Shown here piece by piece: positions 11,628 to 23,259 of a DNA stretch of 64,000 bases; the first letter of the stretch is position 1, and each line of letters opens with the position of its first letter. The position numbers and the translations under genes are program-made. The DNA comes from Calvatia gigantea (Eukaryota > Basidiomycota > Agaricomycetes > Agaricales > Lycoperdaceae): positions 2,728,001 to 2,792,000 of the forward strand of contig JACAAK010000005.1 of assembly GCA_025093985.1 (NCBI GenBank), read 5' to 3'. The notes under the pieces are model-generated. The model searched no databases, had not been told where the DNA came from, and was given only the letters and a program-made list of their open reading frames with translations.

Positions 11628-12457
11628 TTAAAAGTTGACTTTGTGGACGGTTTGGTAGAAGGACTTGCCATGGATGTTGGCAAGCTCAATCTCCCTCTTG
11701 GTGGGCTGACGAGAACCATCATCACCTGCGAAGGTGCCAGCTCCCCAGGGAGTTCCTGGAGTTTGGATGAAGTCAAACTACTGCCACGAAGAGAAACGGT
11801 AACATACCACCGCGGACTTCATCAACACTCGTTAGCAGAGAGAATGCTCTAGAATAACCGAGTGACACGAAAATCATCCCATGGTGGGCCATAGTGGAGA
11901 GGCAGCTCAGCACAGTGAGCTCCTGGCCTCCTCCTATACTGTTGGTGGAGACAAAGATACCCGCGTATTTTCCAGTAAGAGTGCCTTGAGAAAAAAGTGG
12001 ACCGGTGGCATCCCAGAAAGCCTAGTATAACCTGCTCAACTATTTAAGGCATATAACGAAGATTAGAATGCACCTTCCACTGCACTGGCATGTTTCCATA
12101 ACGAGTGGGAACACCAAACATATATGCGTCATAATCTTTCATACAGTCAATGGTGGCAATGGGGTAGTCAGGCTTGGGAGGCGCGCGCGCAAGTTTCAGG
12201 ATATCTTCCGAGAGTGTTTCGGGTACTCTGTTGATGCAGCGATCAGCACTACTGCTTGGGGACAGCAGAGCGAATCTAACGAACTGAAGAATAGTTGCCT
12301 GTCCTCCACCACTCTCGATTCCAGCCTTGACAGCTTCGGCGACTAAAAGCTCAAAAAATGGATGCCACATTTGTCACCAATAAAATTAGAGTCACTCACG
12401 TTTTGCAACATGACCATACATGGAGTAGATGATAATGGCGATTCTTGGGGGAGACAT
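11628..12457 (-). CDS. WrbA/Alt a 7-type flavodoxin-like NAD(P)H:quinone reductase
   Basis: FMN-dependent enzymes of this family reduce quinones by two electrons, avoiding semiquinone radicals; fungal members (yeast Pst2 type) are linked to oxidative stress. Five exons, in transcription order: 12457-12400, 12342-12285, 12227-12074, 12021-11808 and 11755-11628. They give 203 residues, the usual size. Seen: an N-terminal flavodoxin strand and phosphate loop ([15 protein letters not shown]), [49 protein letters not shown], the paired His of MAHHGMIF and [17 protein letters not shown] near the C-terminus. All splice sites are canonical and the frame is clean. A TATA-like element (TATAAATACG on this strand) lies about 75 bp upstream of the start. 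The decayed neighbour at 10328-11419 is its tandem copy. Confidence 0.93.
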
Positions 12458-13667
12458 TACGAAAGAAAGAAATGGACTGGAAAAATCTGGTGAAATGGGA
12501 AAGGTGACGGCCACAGGGGAAACTGACTTCGTATTTATACGCCGAGGGAAAATATCTGGAAACGCTGCGGTGCTGGCACCCTCACCCGTCTCCCCTAGGT
12601 GCCCAAGCCCGGTCCGCAGCAGGACTCTGTACGACAGTTTACGACCTGATGATTGTTGTCGTACCCCCTATTCGCTGGTCCATTTATCCCCAGTAGATTT
12701 AGCCCACGAAGATGGCCTGATTGGGTCCTGTATTTTTTAAGTGACAAGGCGCTGATTAATCTTCGCGCCCATGGACACCGATTATGAGATAATTTTACCG
12801 CGAAAAGCGGGAGCGTTAGGATCTGGGGGACTTGAGGCTTCGTGACCCCACTCGAAGGTTCGGTGGTGCACTTCCCCGGCTATTGTGATCAAGCGCGCAA
12901 GAGTGGACAGAAATGACCATATTCGGGAGATCGTAAATGTTTTGGCGAAAAACGCTTGCCACTGGACCACTGTAGATCAAGACGAGGGGAAACATCTTTT
13001 CAACGACGAAGTGTTTGCCTTTTGGACTTTTTATCGCATGTCGATTCCAAGAATAGCACAAACATGTAATCGTACCCAGTGATGGGCGTTTGAATATGAA
13101 GCCAGTGATAGCACGTTAAGCGAAATGTTCACTCGGGACTGCTATTGGCATACAATTCCGTGTGGTGTGTTGAGATTAATTTACCCCCTCAGTTACTGTG
13201 CTACCGTCGATGCCGGTTCTAATGCGACCGTCGGATGGGTTGAGGGTTCATGTACATATGGGGGTACTCGTTGGGTCGCGATTGATTACACTCGGTTCCA
13301 GCTGATATCGGTGCTCGTAATGATCTTCTACCACGAGCCAATGAATTTTCGGGTTCTCCGAGCGGTGTCTCCCAAAATCGAACGATTTTTCTACGGTTTA
13401 TAGATTTCATCGAAAAGTGGTTCAAGTTGTTAATTTTCTGTAACTCAAGTTCGTGGTCGCTTCTTCCAACAGAAGGGCAGAAGTGATGACAAAATATTTG
13501 AACCCTTTCAACGCATCAATCCGAGTCTGTCTGGGATGTCGCTTCTAGCCACGCAAGCACCGGATTTTCAAAGGTGGAAGTTTGAGCATGTCACCAAGAA
13601 AATCCTATTGTTGCAATAAGACCATTACAAATACACTACACGTTCATAAACACAAAAACCCGCCCTC
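12458..13667. other. Intergenic region between WrbA and coronin
   Basis: I see no supported gene. The first 150 bases carry the WrbA promoter; the rest has only short, unassignable frames on both strands. Confidence 0.5.
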
Positions 13668-15526
13668 TCAGATATCAATCTGGAGGGCTTGAGAGGCTTT
13701 CCTGGCGTTCGCGCGCAACGCCTCAACTTGCAGCTCCAGATTCCTAATTTTCTCCCTGGCGTCGCGTAACTCTGATGCGAGCTGCGCGTTTTCATCCTGC
13801 ATTGCCTGGGTCTAGAGAACACCGACTTCAGCGGTTTTGGGTAATGGTTACCCGAACAGAGCACGTACCTCTGCACCGAAATCGCGCCCAGCGATTTCAA
13901 CGGGACTAGAATCTCTCCTAAAGGGTGTGGCTGGGGAAGGAGTGCTTTTGGCTGTTGCTGCTGCGGGTACGGGTGCTGGGGCAGGAGCTGGAGCCGGAGC
14001 TGGAGCAGATGCGGTCGTTGTTGGGGCTTTGAAGGCGGTAGAAGGGGAAGTGGAAGGAGGTGCGGGCGTAGCAGAGGGTTGGGAACCAGAGGTAATGGAC
14101 CCGTCACCGAGGTTTATGAAGTTGGCAGGTGCAAGTTTGCCATTAAAGAACTCGGATGCAGAAAGTGAAGACTCCAGGGATGGAGCGGGAGGGAAGATGT
14201 CAGATTGGAAACCTTCGGCCTACGGCGGGTCCTTAGAATCAGACGGGTGGTATAATAAGGGAGCATACCTTTCGGGGAACAATAAAAGCAATAGGTTCGA
14301 TGGTTGAAGAGTGAAGTTTGTAGGCACGGGCAATTTCGCACTCTGCTACGTTGAGAGCGCGGCGGGGTAGGAAGCACATTCCACGTTGAGGGTCTGCTGA
14401 CTTGTGCTCGGCGAGTGGGAACAGGTTGTCGTTCTCATATTCGTAGTAACGAATATTGCCATCACTAATTTATGAAAATTAGCACGGACCGAAGAGGAAA
14501 AAATAAAACGCGTACCCCTTTCCAGCGAGGAATAGAATGTTATTATCTGACCAGAAGGGCATCGTGACACCAGCCGATTGATCGAGTGAGACCATCTTCA
14601 AGTTATTAAGACTTCCAGTGTCCCAAATTCCAACCTGGCGGTCTGACATTTTACTGAAACCTGTGGTGGCAATCCTATCATGCTCTCCCATCCAAACGAC
14701 GCGCGATCCTTTGATTCCGCCATGGCCATCAACGACGCGGACTGCTTGCCCTCCAGCCCTGGGGTCGAATAATCGGAGTTTACGATCGCGACACGTCGTT
14801 GCCAAAAGTGTACCCGTGGGATTGAAGGCCAAACCCTGGACGGCATCACCGTGTCCAGACAAGACAACGCGGGGGTCTTCTGGTGAAGCGAGGTCCCACA
14901 ACTTGACCGTATGCTCGCCAGACACAGTCGCAAGCACCTGTGCAGCAGTTGGGTGGAAGAGAACCTGACCGATCTTGCGAGGTGACGCGTCGATGCGTAG
15001 AACAGGATCAAAATCTTGAGGAACCCATCCCTCCGTGCCCCATCCTTCAAAAAGAGATGCTTCCACTTTCCAGATCATGGTCTTGCCATCTTCACCACCC
15101 GATGCGACGATGGAATCATTGTGGGGTGACCAATCGGTATCAAGGACAGGGGCTGAGTGACTTCGCGCAAGGGGTAGCTGGTCTGGTAGCTTGTAAGTGA
15201 AGCCATTTATGCCATGGAAGGGTGAAGGGAGAGGAAGAATGGCGAAGGCGCCACCGCCCGACGCGTTCCAGTTCACGCTAAGGTATTGCTTAGGTCGTAA
15301 ATCAGCGTTGATTGATCAGTTTCATGTAAATTAAACCTACGCCGGAGGCAGCAACAAGATTAGTATCCCAGGCGCTGCCGGTCACTTTGACATTCTCGAA
15401 ACCGTGTTCTTTCTTCGCTGACTGCCCAAAAACATGTCTGAATGAGCTTGAGGTCAAGACAGGTGATCAAAGAGAGATATTGGGCGATGCACACCGATAT
15501 TTTGAGGCTCGAACGAAGCGAGACAT
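13668..15526 (-). CDS. CRN1: Coronin, actin-binding WD40 protein
   Basis: Coronins bind F-actin and tune Arp2/3 activity at cortical actin patches. Six exons in transcription order: 15526-15495, 15437-15341, 15288-14516, 14464-14269, 14219-13869 and 13811-13668, together 530 residues with a clean frame. The conserved start MSRFVRASKYRHVFG is split over exons 1 and 2. Then follow the seven-blade propeller (VNWNASGGGAFA, DTDWSPHND, VKLWDLASPEDP, LRLFDPRAGG, VGIWDTGSL), the extension segment DGNIRYYEYE and PQRGMCFLPRRALNV, a low-complexity linker with a run of Ala-Pro dipeptides, and a C-terminal coiled coil (residues about 485-530, ENAQLASELRDAREKIRNLE). This is the full short-coronin plan. It is divergent from GCV1 with 189 bp between the starts. 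Confidence 0.95.
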
Positions 15527-15715
15527 GATACTGGAGGATATATGAAACTACGTGTAAAACAAGCAAAAAATGTGGACACACAACGCCCGCGGTGGATGAG
15601 ATTTAGAGGGCGACGAGCATCGCGTTGGCGACGTTATCAAAGTTAGGGTCAATTTATTACATAATTCAGCAAGTATTTGTGTTCCGGCAATGAACGCGAC
15701 CAACTTGTTCCGACC
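15527..15715. promoter_or_regulatory. Shared promoter region of coronin and GCV1
   Basis: These 189 bp separate two head-to-head start codons, so both promoters and 5' leaders must lie here or overlap the genes. I see no clear TATA box on either side. The assignment rests on position only. Confidence 0.5.
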
Positions 15716-17352
15716 ATGGTTGTCCTCCGCGCTGCCTCCGTCCTCAGAGGAAGGTTTCCTTCTGTGTTACTGAATGTACGAGGGCTAGCAACAGAGTCAG
15801 GACAAGTGAGCACGACATGTTTCTTAGCAATTGAAAATCTTATTGGGACGGTAGTTGAGGCGAACGGGACTTTACGACTTCCATGTCGAAAATGGGGCAA
15901 AAATGGTTCCTTTTGCCGGGTTTTCCATGCCACTGTCATACGCAGATGCTGGCCAAGGTAGGGTTCCTTCATGCCCTGCATCGAATCTGTGGAACTTACG
16001 TCGTCCAGTTGCCAGTCACAATCATGTACGGACCAAAGTAGGTTTGTTTGACGTCGGCCACATGGTGCAATCGAAGTAAGCATTCCTTATGCACCCGTCA
16101 CTTACCATTGACAACGTCCACTTAGCTTCCGGGGAAAAACAGCCACCGATTTTCTGGAATGGCTTACGCCCTCTTCCCTCTCGTTGTTGAGCCCGTATTC
16201 GTCAACCTTGTCCGTCCTCCTCAACGAAAAGGGTGGTATCATTGACGATACCGTCATCACAAAGCACGCTGCAGATGCTTTTTATGTCGTTACAAATGCT
16301 GGTCGCAGGGAGAAAGACCTTGCATGGTTCAAACAAAAACTTGAGGAATGGAACGTAGGGGAGAAGGGTAAGGAAGGACCTGTCGAGATGGAGGTGCTGG
16401 ACGACTGGGGTCTCGTCGCATTGCAAGGTCCGATCTTGGCTTCGTCATAGACCGTCATAGTCTGTCATTTCTCAACTCCTCAGCAATGCAGGTCCCGAAG
16501 CAGCTGCTTACCTCCAATCACTGACATCTTACGACCTCCGCGGCTTAACGTTTGGCAAATCCGCATTCGTTCCAATTGAAGGTTTCAATCTTCACGTCGC
16601 CCGTGGTGGGTATACCGGTGAAGATGGCTTCGAAGTGAGTCATTCGATCAATGTCAAACCACTCATCCCTCTCTACCTCCGCTACAACAAATTCTCACTC
16701 CATGACATAGATTTCCATCCCACCTTCGCAAACCGTTGAAGTGGCAAAACTCCTTTCCAAAGCACCGGTTCAACTCACTGGTCTTGGTGCCCGCGATAGC
16801 CTACGATTGGAAGCCGGCATGTGCCTTTACGGCAGTGATCTTGATGAAGACACAACCCCTGTGGAGGCAGGGCTGTCTTGGGTTATTGGCAAAGACAGAA
16901 AGGAAAATGGAAACTTCATTGGAGCTGAGGGTGTCCGTAGGCACCTCAAGGAAGGTCCCCCACGGCGTCGCGTAGGTATGATAGTTGATGGTGCCCCGGC
17001 GAGAAGTACGTACACCCCCCACCCCGTCTGTCGAAATTCTTTGTTCTTGACCATTTTTTGTCCACATGTACAGATGGTGCCAAGATTTTCACCCCAGGAG
17101 ATGGCGATTTGCTCGGTGAGTACCGGCCCTTTGTTTCCCCAAAAACTCAACCTGAACCTATCATTCCATCTCCCAGGGACTGTGACATCTGGCATTCCAA
17201 GCCCGACCTTGGGAAAGAACATTGCCATGGGGTATGTGAAGAACGGATGGCACAAGAAGGGTACAGAGGTAGAAGTCGAGATCCGCAACAGGAAGCAAAA
17301 GGCAGTGTTGACACCCATGCCCTTCGTGAAATCGAACTACTGGAGAGGTTAA
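15716..17352 (+). CDS. GCV1: Aminomethyltransferase, glycine cleavage system T-protein
   Basis: Transfers the methylene unit from the lipoyl arm of H-protein to tetrahydrofolate, releasing ammonia, in mitochondria. Eight exons: 15716-15805, 15855-15957, 16009-16075, 16126-16427, 16492-16634, 16711-17005, 17074-17115 and 17177-17352, coding for 405 residues with a clean frame. The N-terminus (MVVLRAASVLRGRFPSVL) is basic and amphipathic, as for a mitochondrial presequence. Seen next: TGLYDFHVENGAKMVPFAGF, GLFDVGHMVQS, GGIIDDTVITK, VALQGPEAAAYL, RGGYTGEDGFE, LGARDSLRLEAGMCLYG, GLSWVIGKDRK, VTSGIPSPTLGKNIAMGYV and a terminal PMPFVKSNYWRG, all family blocks. The upstream ATG at 15691 is out of frame, so 15716 is chosen. 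Confidence 0.96.
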
Positions 17353-19403
17353 ATCAATCATATTGTGATTATCAGGTGGACATTTCTTCCATACCAATGC
17401 AATGTGCCAGTCTTCTATGAACCTTGAAAATGCCCGCATGCCTTGCGGTCTACTTCCGCCGCTGCAAGATTTACCGCCAGACTACCGGCACAAGCTTACC
17501 CGCGACCCGCGTTCAATCGACCCCTTCCACCACATCAACGGCACCGCCTATCGGTCCTGGGCTAAATATTATTGAAGTCCCACTACTGACATGAGGTTGA
17601 AAATTCTTTAGCCTTCTCGGCCCCACCTCCAAATATAACTAGACATTCTAGAGCTCGCTTCGGTCTCGACAATGCCCAGCCAGCACGACGTGGAAATAAA
17701 CATCCGGCGTCGGAATATCTGCATGATAGGCAACACCACGACGCTACTTTTTGGGAATATTTTCCACGTCAAGCATGGCTGTTAATGTGATCCGAAGAAC
17801 AAATTAGTAAGGGTATAAAGAACCTGCCTCCCGGATATTCTCACAATTCGGCAAAGTAGACACGATACGGTGCTGAGTGGTTAATCAAATACCTGTTGTC
17901 CAATCACACTCTTACTACGCAGATCAGAACTCCGTAACATTTCTGGCGCTTCGCCAGTACTGATTGTATCACAGTCCTTCTCAACGTCGGCACACCTGTC
18001 CGACGTTGAATTAGATATTCCAATTGGACGCCACAGACAGTTCGTTGTTACCTTGTGAGTCGTTCTCACCCTTCTTGTGTTTCCTAACGTATCAATGTCT
18101 CATGCAAGGATGTTCTGGGGACGGCCCACACCATCGTGATGATGTTGAGGTCCCTAGATTGGATCTCATATGTTGGATTTCTGTGCTTTATCCAAATCCA
18201 CAATCGCGTTGCCTTAAAGGCTTGAATTGTGCACAGTGAAGTCACCTCTTTCGTCATATATGAAGTTCTCTATCTTGTCAAGGTACACATGTTCACTATT
18301 ATTAATCTCCAAGTTATCGGATGTTCGTTGATAATGACCAGCCCCTCGGCTTACATACCACGGGAATAAACATCTGTTCTCTGCAGCCTCTTAGTAGGCC
18401 GCAGGATATCCTCACGGAGCATCAAACAGACTTCCGATACAGGATTTTGATTTCTCGTAGTTCGATGGAACCAAAATAGAATACAAAGGCGGCCATCACC
18501 TTCATGACTTTATAAAGACCCACGACAACCTCGCTTTCTTGGCCGCGGGCCGGGAGCTCCGTCTATTCTTAAGTCAGGACGATCCCGATTTTGAATTTCG
18601 GCCCAAAAGCGACATCGAGGGCTACACCAACCTTAACAATCTGCCGCTAGCACAATGGGTTATTGGAAGAGTAACACGAGAACGCAGTGCAAGATACGCT
18701 ATTCCGAGAGGGATGCACCCCAACTGGACCCTGGCGAACGGTGGTGATGAATTAAAACGAGGTGACGCCCGAACATGAACATGAGTTCGGATAATTTTTT
18801 TCATATCTAAGTAAAACATGGGGATCATCTCAGGACTCGCGATACCCCGCAATCACTGCGATCTTCCCACAATTCAATGCCCTCGACCGCTGAATTTTCT
18901 GACCTTTTTCTCCGTGACTGTCCAAGTGGAGCTAAAAAGAAGATTGATCAAGCCACACCAGGCCACACCCCCGAAAACCAGGAACCGCAACTTACCAAGC
19001 CATTCATTCACTCGTAATATGATGCACCATGAACTTCACACACCAGGGTGGACGGTCTGTTTGATGGGTTGCTTGGTCATATCAATAATTGAGGATTCAG
19101 TTTAGACAAGCTCGGAGTCGTCAAATCAAATATACATATCAATGAATCCGGGTTTAGTGCTACTGTAGGTATATTCGAAGGTTTGCATTTGTGGGGTTGG
19201 CTCTGCCGGAAGTGTCCCGGTTCCAGTGATTCGAAGGAATGTGAGATCGGCCGTGTGGCTCCCTCAACAGGAAATTGGGTTCCCACCACCTATTCCTAAA
19301 ATACGACAAGCTCTGATTTATTCGCCTCAACCCCATGTGACCCCTCCTTAGCGGTCATCGCAAGACAGCAGCAAATCGATCATTTGCCCTTAGAGGTCGG
19401 GAT
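17353..19403. other. Intergenic region upstream of hydrophobin 1
   Basis: I see no supported gene. From about 18.9 kb it resembles the region upstream of hydrophobin 2 (near 24.85-24.95 kb). Both contain the same TGTCCAAGTGGAGC landmark at a similar distance from the hydrophobin start (about 742 and 773 bp), which points to a shared duplicated upstream region. Confidence 0.5.
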
Positions 19404-19586
19404 GAGATTGAGATTTGGATCTGGAGATTGAGAGGTCTACCTAGTCGGATTGACAATTCTTCACTTCACTGCGCCCTCATTGACGGAACACCTCAACCAC
19501 TTCACATGGTCCATAAGGCTGAAAAGTGGGGAAAATTACACCTCCAGATAAAAACAGAAAACACAGCTATCCAAAAACCTATAAAA
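19404..19586 (+). promoter_or_regulatory. Hydrophobin 1 promoter: upstream block and TATA box
   Basis: TATAAAA at 19580-19586 lies 83 bp before the start codon, the same distance as the TATA box of hydrophobin 2. A 35-bp block at 19404-19438 (-259 to -225) matches, at 33 of 35 positions by eye, a block at the same distance upstream of hydrophobin 3. Such conservation over otherwise changed DNA suggests a functional promoter element. The 5' leader also carries a segment shared by all three genes (AGCATTCTAAAGCAC or close variants). Confidence 0.6.
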
Positions 19587-19662
19587 ACCTCTCAGTTTCT
19601 ACCTCAAATCCTCAGCTCAGAAGCCCACCAGCATTCTAAAGCACCAACCAGCCTCAACCAAC

Positions 19663-20125
19663 ATGTTCGCTCGCGTCGCCACTGTCTTCACCTTCTTGTT
19701 CTTCATTCTCCCAGTCCTCGCGTCAGCGACTGCTCTCCCTCGCACCGACGCGCCCCCTGCCAGTCAATGCAATACCGGATCCCTCCAGTGCTGTAGGCAC
19801 CGCTGTTCTTCATGATGGTGAACACATTTTCATGACTTTCTTACAGGCAATAGTACTCAGTCTGATGCCAGCGGCATCGTTGGCGTGCTTGTTGGTCTTC
19901 TCGGCATCGTCCTCGGCCCCATTGATGCCCTCATTGGTGTTACCTGCAGTCCCATCACCGTCATTGGTGCTGGTGGCACCTCCTGGTAGGCAAACGTCAT
20001 ATTAGGAGGAATTTGATCGCTGACTACGTTTGTCTGGTAGCTCTGCCCAGCCTGTTTGCTGCACCGGCAACAACTTCTCTGGCCTCCTCGTCCTTGGCTG
20101 CAGCCCCGTTAACATTAACCTTTAA
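19663..20125 (+). CDS. Class I hydrophobin (copy 1)
   Basis: A secreted, self-assembling cell-wall protein that coats aerial hyphae and fruit bodies with amphipathic rodlets. Three exons (19663-19792, 19847-19985, 20041-20125) encode 117 residues. A signal peptide ([20 protein letters not shown], then about 10 more residues) precedes the mature protein. The eight cysteines follow the family order: C, then CC after [10 protein letters not shown], single C in VTCSPI, single C in GGTSCSAQ, CC in QPVCCTGN, and the last C in [10 protein letters not shown]. The first intron begins GTAGGC inside the second Cys pair; all three local hydrophobins share both intron positions. It is a close paralogue of the genes at 25664 and 44250. 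Confidence 0.96.
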
Positions 20126-22828
20126 TTGTTTTAAAGGCGCGGTGGTAACAGAGAGTTATCAAAGGGTACCCAAATATGAAATTCCAGATAGTGTTTATCT
20201 GTTTGTATCGCGAAGTAAATTCAGAAAATCCTTGTTTAAGTATTGTTACTATTGATATTGGAAGCTGAGGGTTGTGAACACAAAAAATGTTTCGACAGAC
20301 TATTACGAGATCTGAACAGATAGATTTGCACCTATAAATAGCAAAGAGTGCTGGACCCCGACTCCCGAGGCCTACATACTTATAGCGAACTATAAATATC
20401 GCTCAGATTATAGCCTCCGAAGAGATCTCACCGATGCTGAGTTTACGTAAGACGGTATCCTGGGCCAATCGTGGCCAATATCAGACCACATGTATTTCAC
20501 GCTTTATTATTTTCATTTATGTTACCGGCTAGTTGTGGTCTCCAGTGTAATTTCCCCTGAGAGCCGAATTCTGATGTCGTATGGAAGGGGCAATGGGCTG
20601 GTTGAGTTTGGCAATAACTATTATTGCCAAACCCAACCAATAAACATTTGAACCCAGGGAAGTGGTGGCATCTTAGGTTCGTCTCCCCCGCATCAGATGT
20701 GCTGTCGCCCTATTCTCGCTCGTGCGTGACCTTTCATCAGGAATAGGTGTACAACCCGTGAGAGGTGCGTATATCAAAGAGAATCTTAAGATGAATGAGT
20801 TAGGATACTGATAACGCAAGAAACCTCAGTGTGATTGGGGGGTGCGGGTGGAAAGAACAATGAATTATAGCCGCGGAGGAAAGGATGCCTTCTAAATTTT
20901 ACATGTGTCTAACCGTCATCATGCTTCAGGCAACATGTTGGTTTGTCTGTGCGAAAAAAAAAAGAAGGCAGAAGAACCCGCAGCCGTCGCGCTTTTGATC
21001 CCATCCCATTCTGGCTTTTCATCTTCAGTACTGTACTGGCTTCATCTCCTGCGTGAACGATCTAGGGCCAGGGAACACCGGGCAGTCCTAAAACCGCAAT
21101 ATCCTCGAGACACAGTAGTTCGTCCTTGCTATTTGGTGGCTCTTGGGACCTGGACTAACTTCGCTCGCCCGCTCTTTTTTCATCCCCCTCTACTTCTCCT
21201 CATGACTGCAGTATCACTTCTCTTCGTACACCTATCCCGCCTATCACGGCAAATGTAGTGCCACCGTACCTTTATATCTTATGCATTCGAACCCCAACTA
21301 GCCGTTATGGGCCCAAGGAGATACATCAACAAATAATGCGCCCAGTGCGTGGACAGCAATGCCGTTTCGGCCGCCCCTGTCGTCGGATCCCATTGTTGTT
21401 TAATAGTCCCGCGGCGCCCCTTCAAATCCCGTTTATGATATCAGCGACAGCAACTGTCTCGGTGTGCAGGGATTCCTCAAGATGGTTGCAGATTAAGACT
21501 ACCCCAACTGAGCACCGAGTTGAGGAGCAGTTACAGGTGGATTTGGAACCCACGGTAACGATGGAAATTTTCACTAGTACATTGCCAGTAGCGAATCAAA
21601 CCAATAGCCCCACGAATACCTCGGTGCACCTATATCGCTATTCAAGTCTTTACTGTGATACAGAAGGTAGCAAACTGGGTGCACTTAAACCGGTATAATC
21701 ACGATTTACCGCTTCCGACGACGTACGTGCGCCGGCAGCCATGACTTGTGACAAGTTCACCCAACTGCTGCGATAGTTGGAAAACGAGTTCAGCGTACCC
21801 GGGCGTGCATTCAGACTGCGGCAAGTCATCCTTTTACGGTTCATAAAGGCACTACGATGAGTACATCATTATTCGAACTACACTCCAAAATCCTTGAACA
21901 TCTTCTGTCAAGATTGAGTTGGAGGAGATAACTCGGTTCGCCCCCTTTAATAAGATTGGGTGTGGTAAGATCGAGTTTTCCGGGATATCACAGCCAGTGT
22001 TCCAACTGGCACGGGGATGAAAAGATGTGAGCCTTTGCAAAGGAGAACAGGTTAGTGCTGTTGTTCTTGGGGGCTCATTGAAACAAAACTTGATCCGGGA
22101 GAAGTGTAGTCATGCTAAGGAAATCACTGTGAGTAGATACCAATAATTATCCGACCCCTGGCACGAACCTGAAAAGCAAAAGGTACATGACAGGGAGAGT
22201 CCAACCGTCCATTGGTACAATAACTACAGATCACAACGCACCAGCTAAGCTACGGCTTTTGTTCTAAACCATCATGTCTTCTAGTTTCATTGAATATCTC
22301 CGATCCTCCTGAGATCACCTCTGAGGGAGCTCGACTCTCGTTGTGAGCATGAGACCGTGACCCCGCAACTGTTCGCTCCACCGCCAAGTTTTTGAGCGGG
22401 TGTTTCCTTCACTTTTAGTTCTACATATCTTGAAAGTAATGGCACATGTCGAGGTAACTATTGCCGTGTGATAGAAACGGCGTATGGTTGGCTAGGCCCT
22501 AGCCAATCGTGATCAATTGATCAATGATCTCTTGAAGGCGACTAATCGCTGACACTGGTGTGAAGCTGAAGATGCCAAACCTTGGGAGGATGATTTAACT
22601 TGGGGCGACTTGGATCCAACTTAGTGATGGCCGGTGTCAGTCGAAGGACGGTTTGACATTCGAACGGCAGCCGGTTGCCTACTGCCGTCCCAGGATGGGC
22701 GTCGATTTCAAGTCGGAATCGAAGCCGCCACTGATCGTTCAAACATTCACGAATTTCGTTCCACCAACGGAAATCTTGGTGCGCATGGTTCGGAACCTTG
22801 ATTCAGACTCTTACATGGCGGTGAAGAG
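20126..22828. other. Intergenic region downstream of hydrophobin 1
   Basis: I see no supported gene. Frames at 20.9-21.7 kb are open for 100-146 codons but have biased, unassignable translations. The part from about 22.55 kb may be the eroded edge of the Artemis-like relic that follows. Confidence 0.45.
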
Positions 22829-23259
22829 TCATGTAGAAAAGGAAAATATACGATAGGCACATGGGCAGCGTGAGTTCCTTACCTGATCTCGCCTTTCAGT
22901 CGATCTCTTTGAGCGGTGAGGAGTTGTCGGAGCCGCCAGTTGACGTTTTGGTTTCGCAGGAGTCTTTTCAACCAGAGAGACTGACCTAACACTCGAACGA
23001 GATGACGCATCTGGGGATTGCTCTTTGAGAGACAAATTTTGACGTCGAGCGCTCAGGACGACGACCATTGGCGATCTCCTTGCTCGTTGCCATCCGGCGC
23101 TAAGACATAACTCGATTCCTCACTGCAATCATCGATATGGCGCAGGTTCACGAACAACCTATGAAATATTCCAGCCTCTTCATCGTCGTTACCTTTGCTT
23201 TTCTCAGGATTTCGTTTCTTTCGGGGGCGGGAATAGTGTGCTTGAACGGAAGAATACAC
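22829..23259 (-). pseudogene. Relic of the Artemis-like gene (C-terminal region)
   Basis: Broken frames on the minus strand resemble the C-terminal region of the gene at 28098-30933. FHRLFVNLRHIDD corresponds to AHQLFANLAGIDE, and VEKTPAKPKRQLAAPTTPHRS to TEKSPVRRERQLATPTPTHRS. The two matches are colinear and similarly spaced: about 232 bp apart here and about 241 bp in the intact gene. At the DNA level the segments at 23132-23165 and 29066-29098 are clearly alike. No metallo-beta-lactamase core remains. It is most simply the remnant of an earlier hydrophobin plus Artemis-like duplication unit. Confidence 0.75.

Noticed and set aside
19791..19800. A GC-AG intron in hydrophobin 1 starting at AG|GCACC
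   Set aside because: A normal GT donor two bases earlier in the codon pair gives the same acceptor and a clean CCN junction in all three hydrophobins.
20905..21698. Two adjacent frames of 117 and 146 codons
   Set aside because: Low-complexity translations without motifs, partner exons or recognisable similarity.
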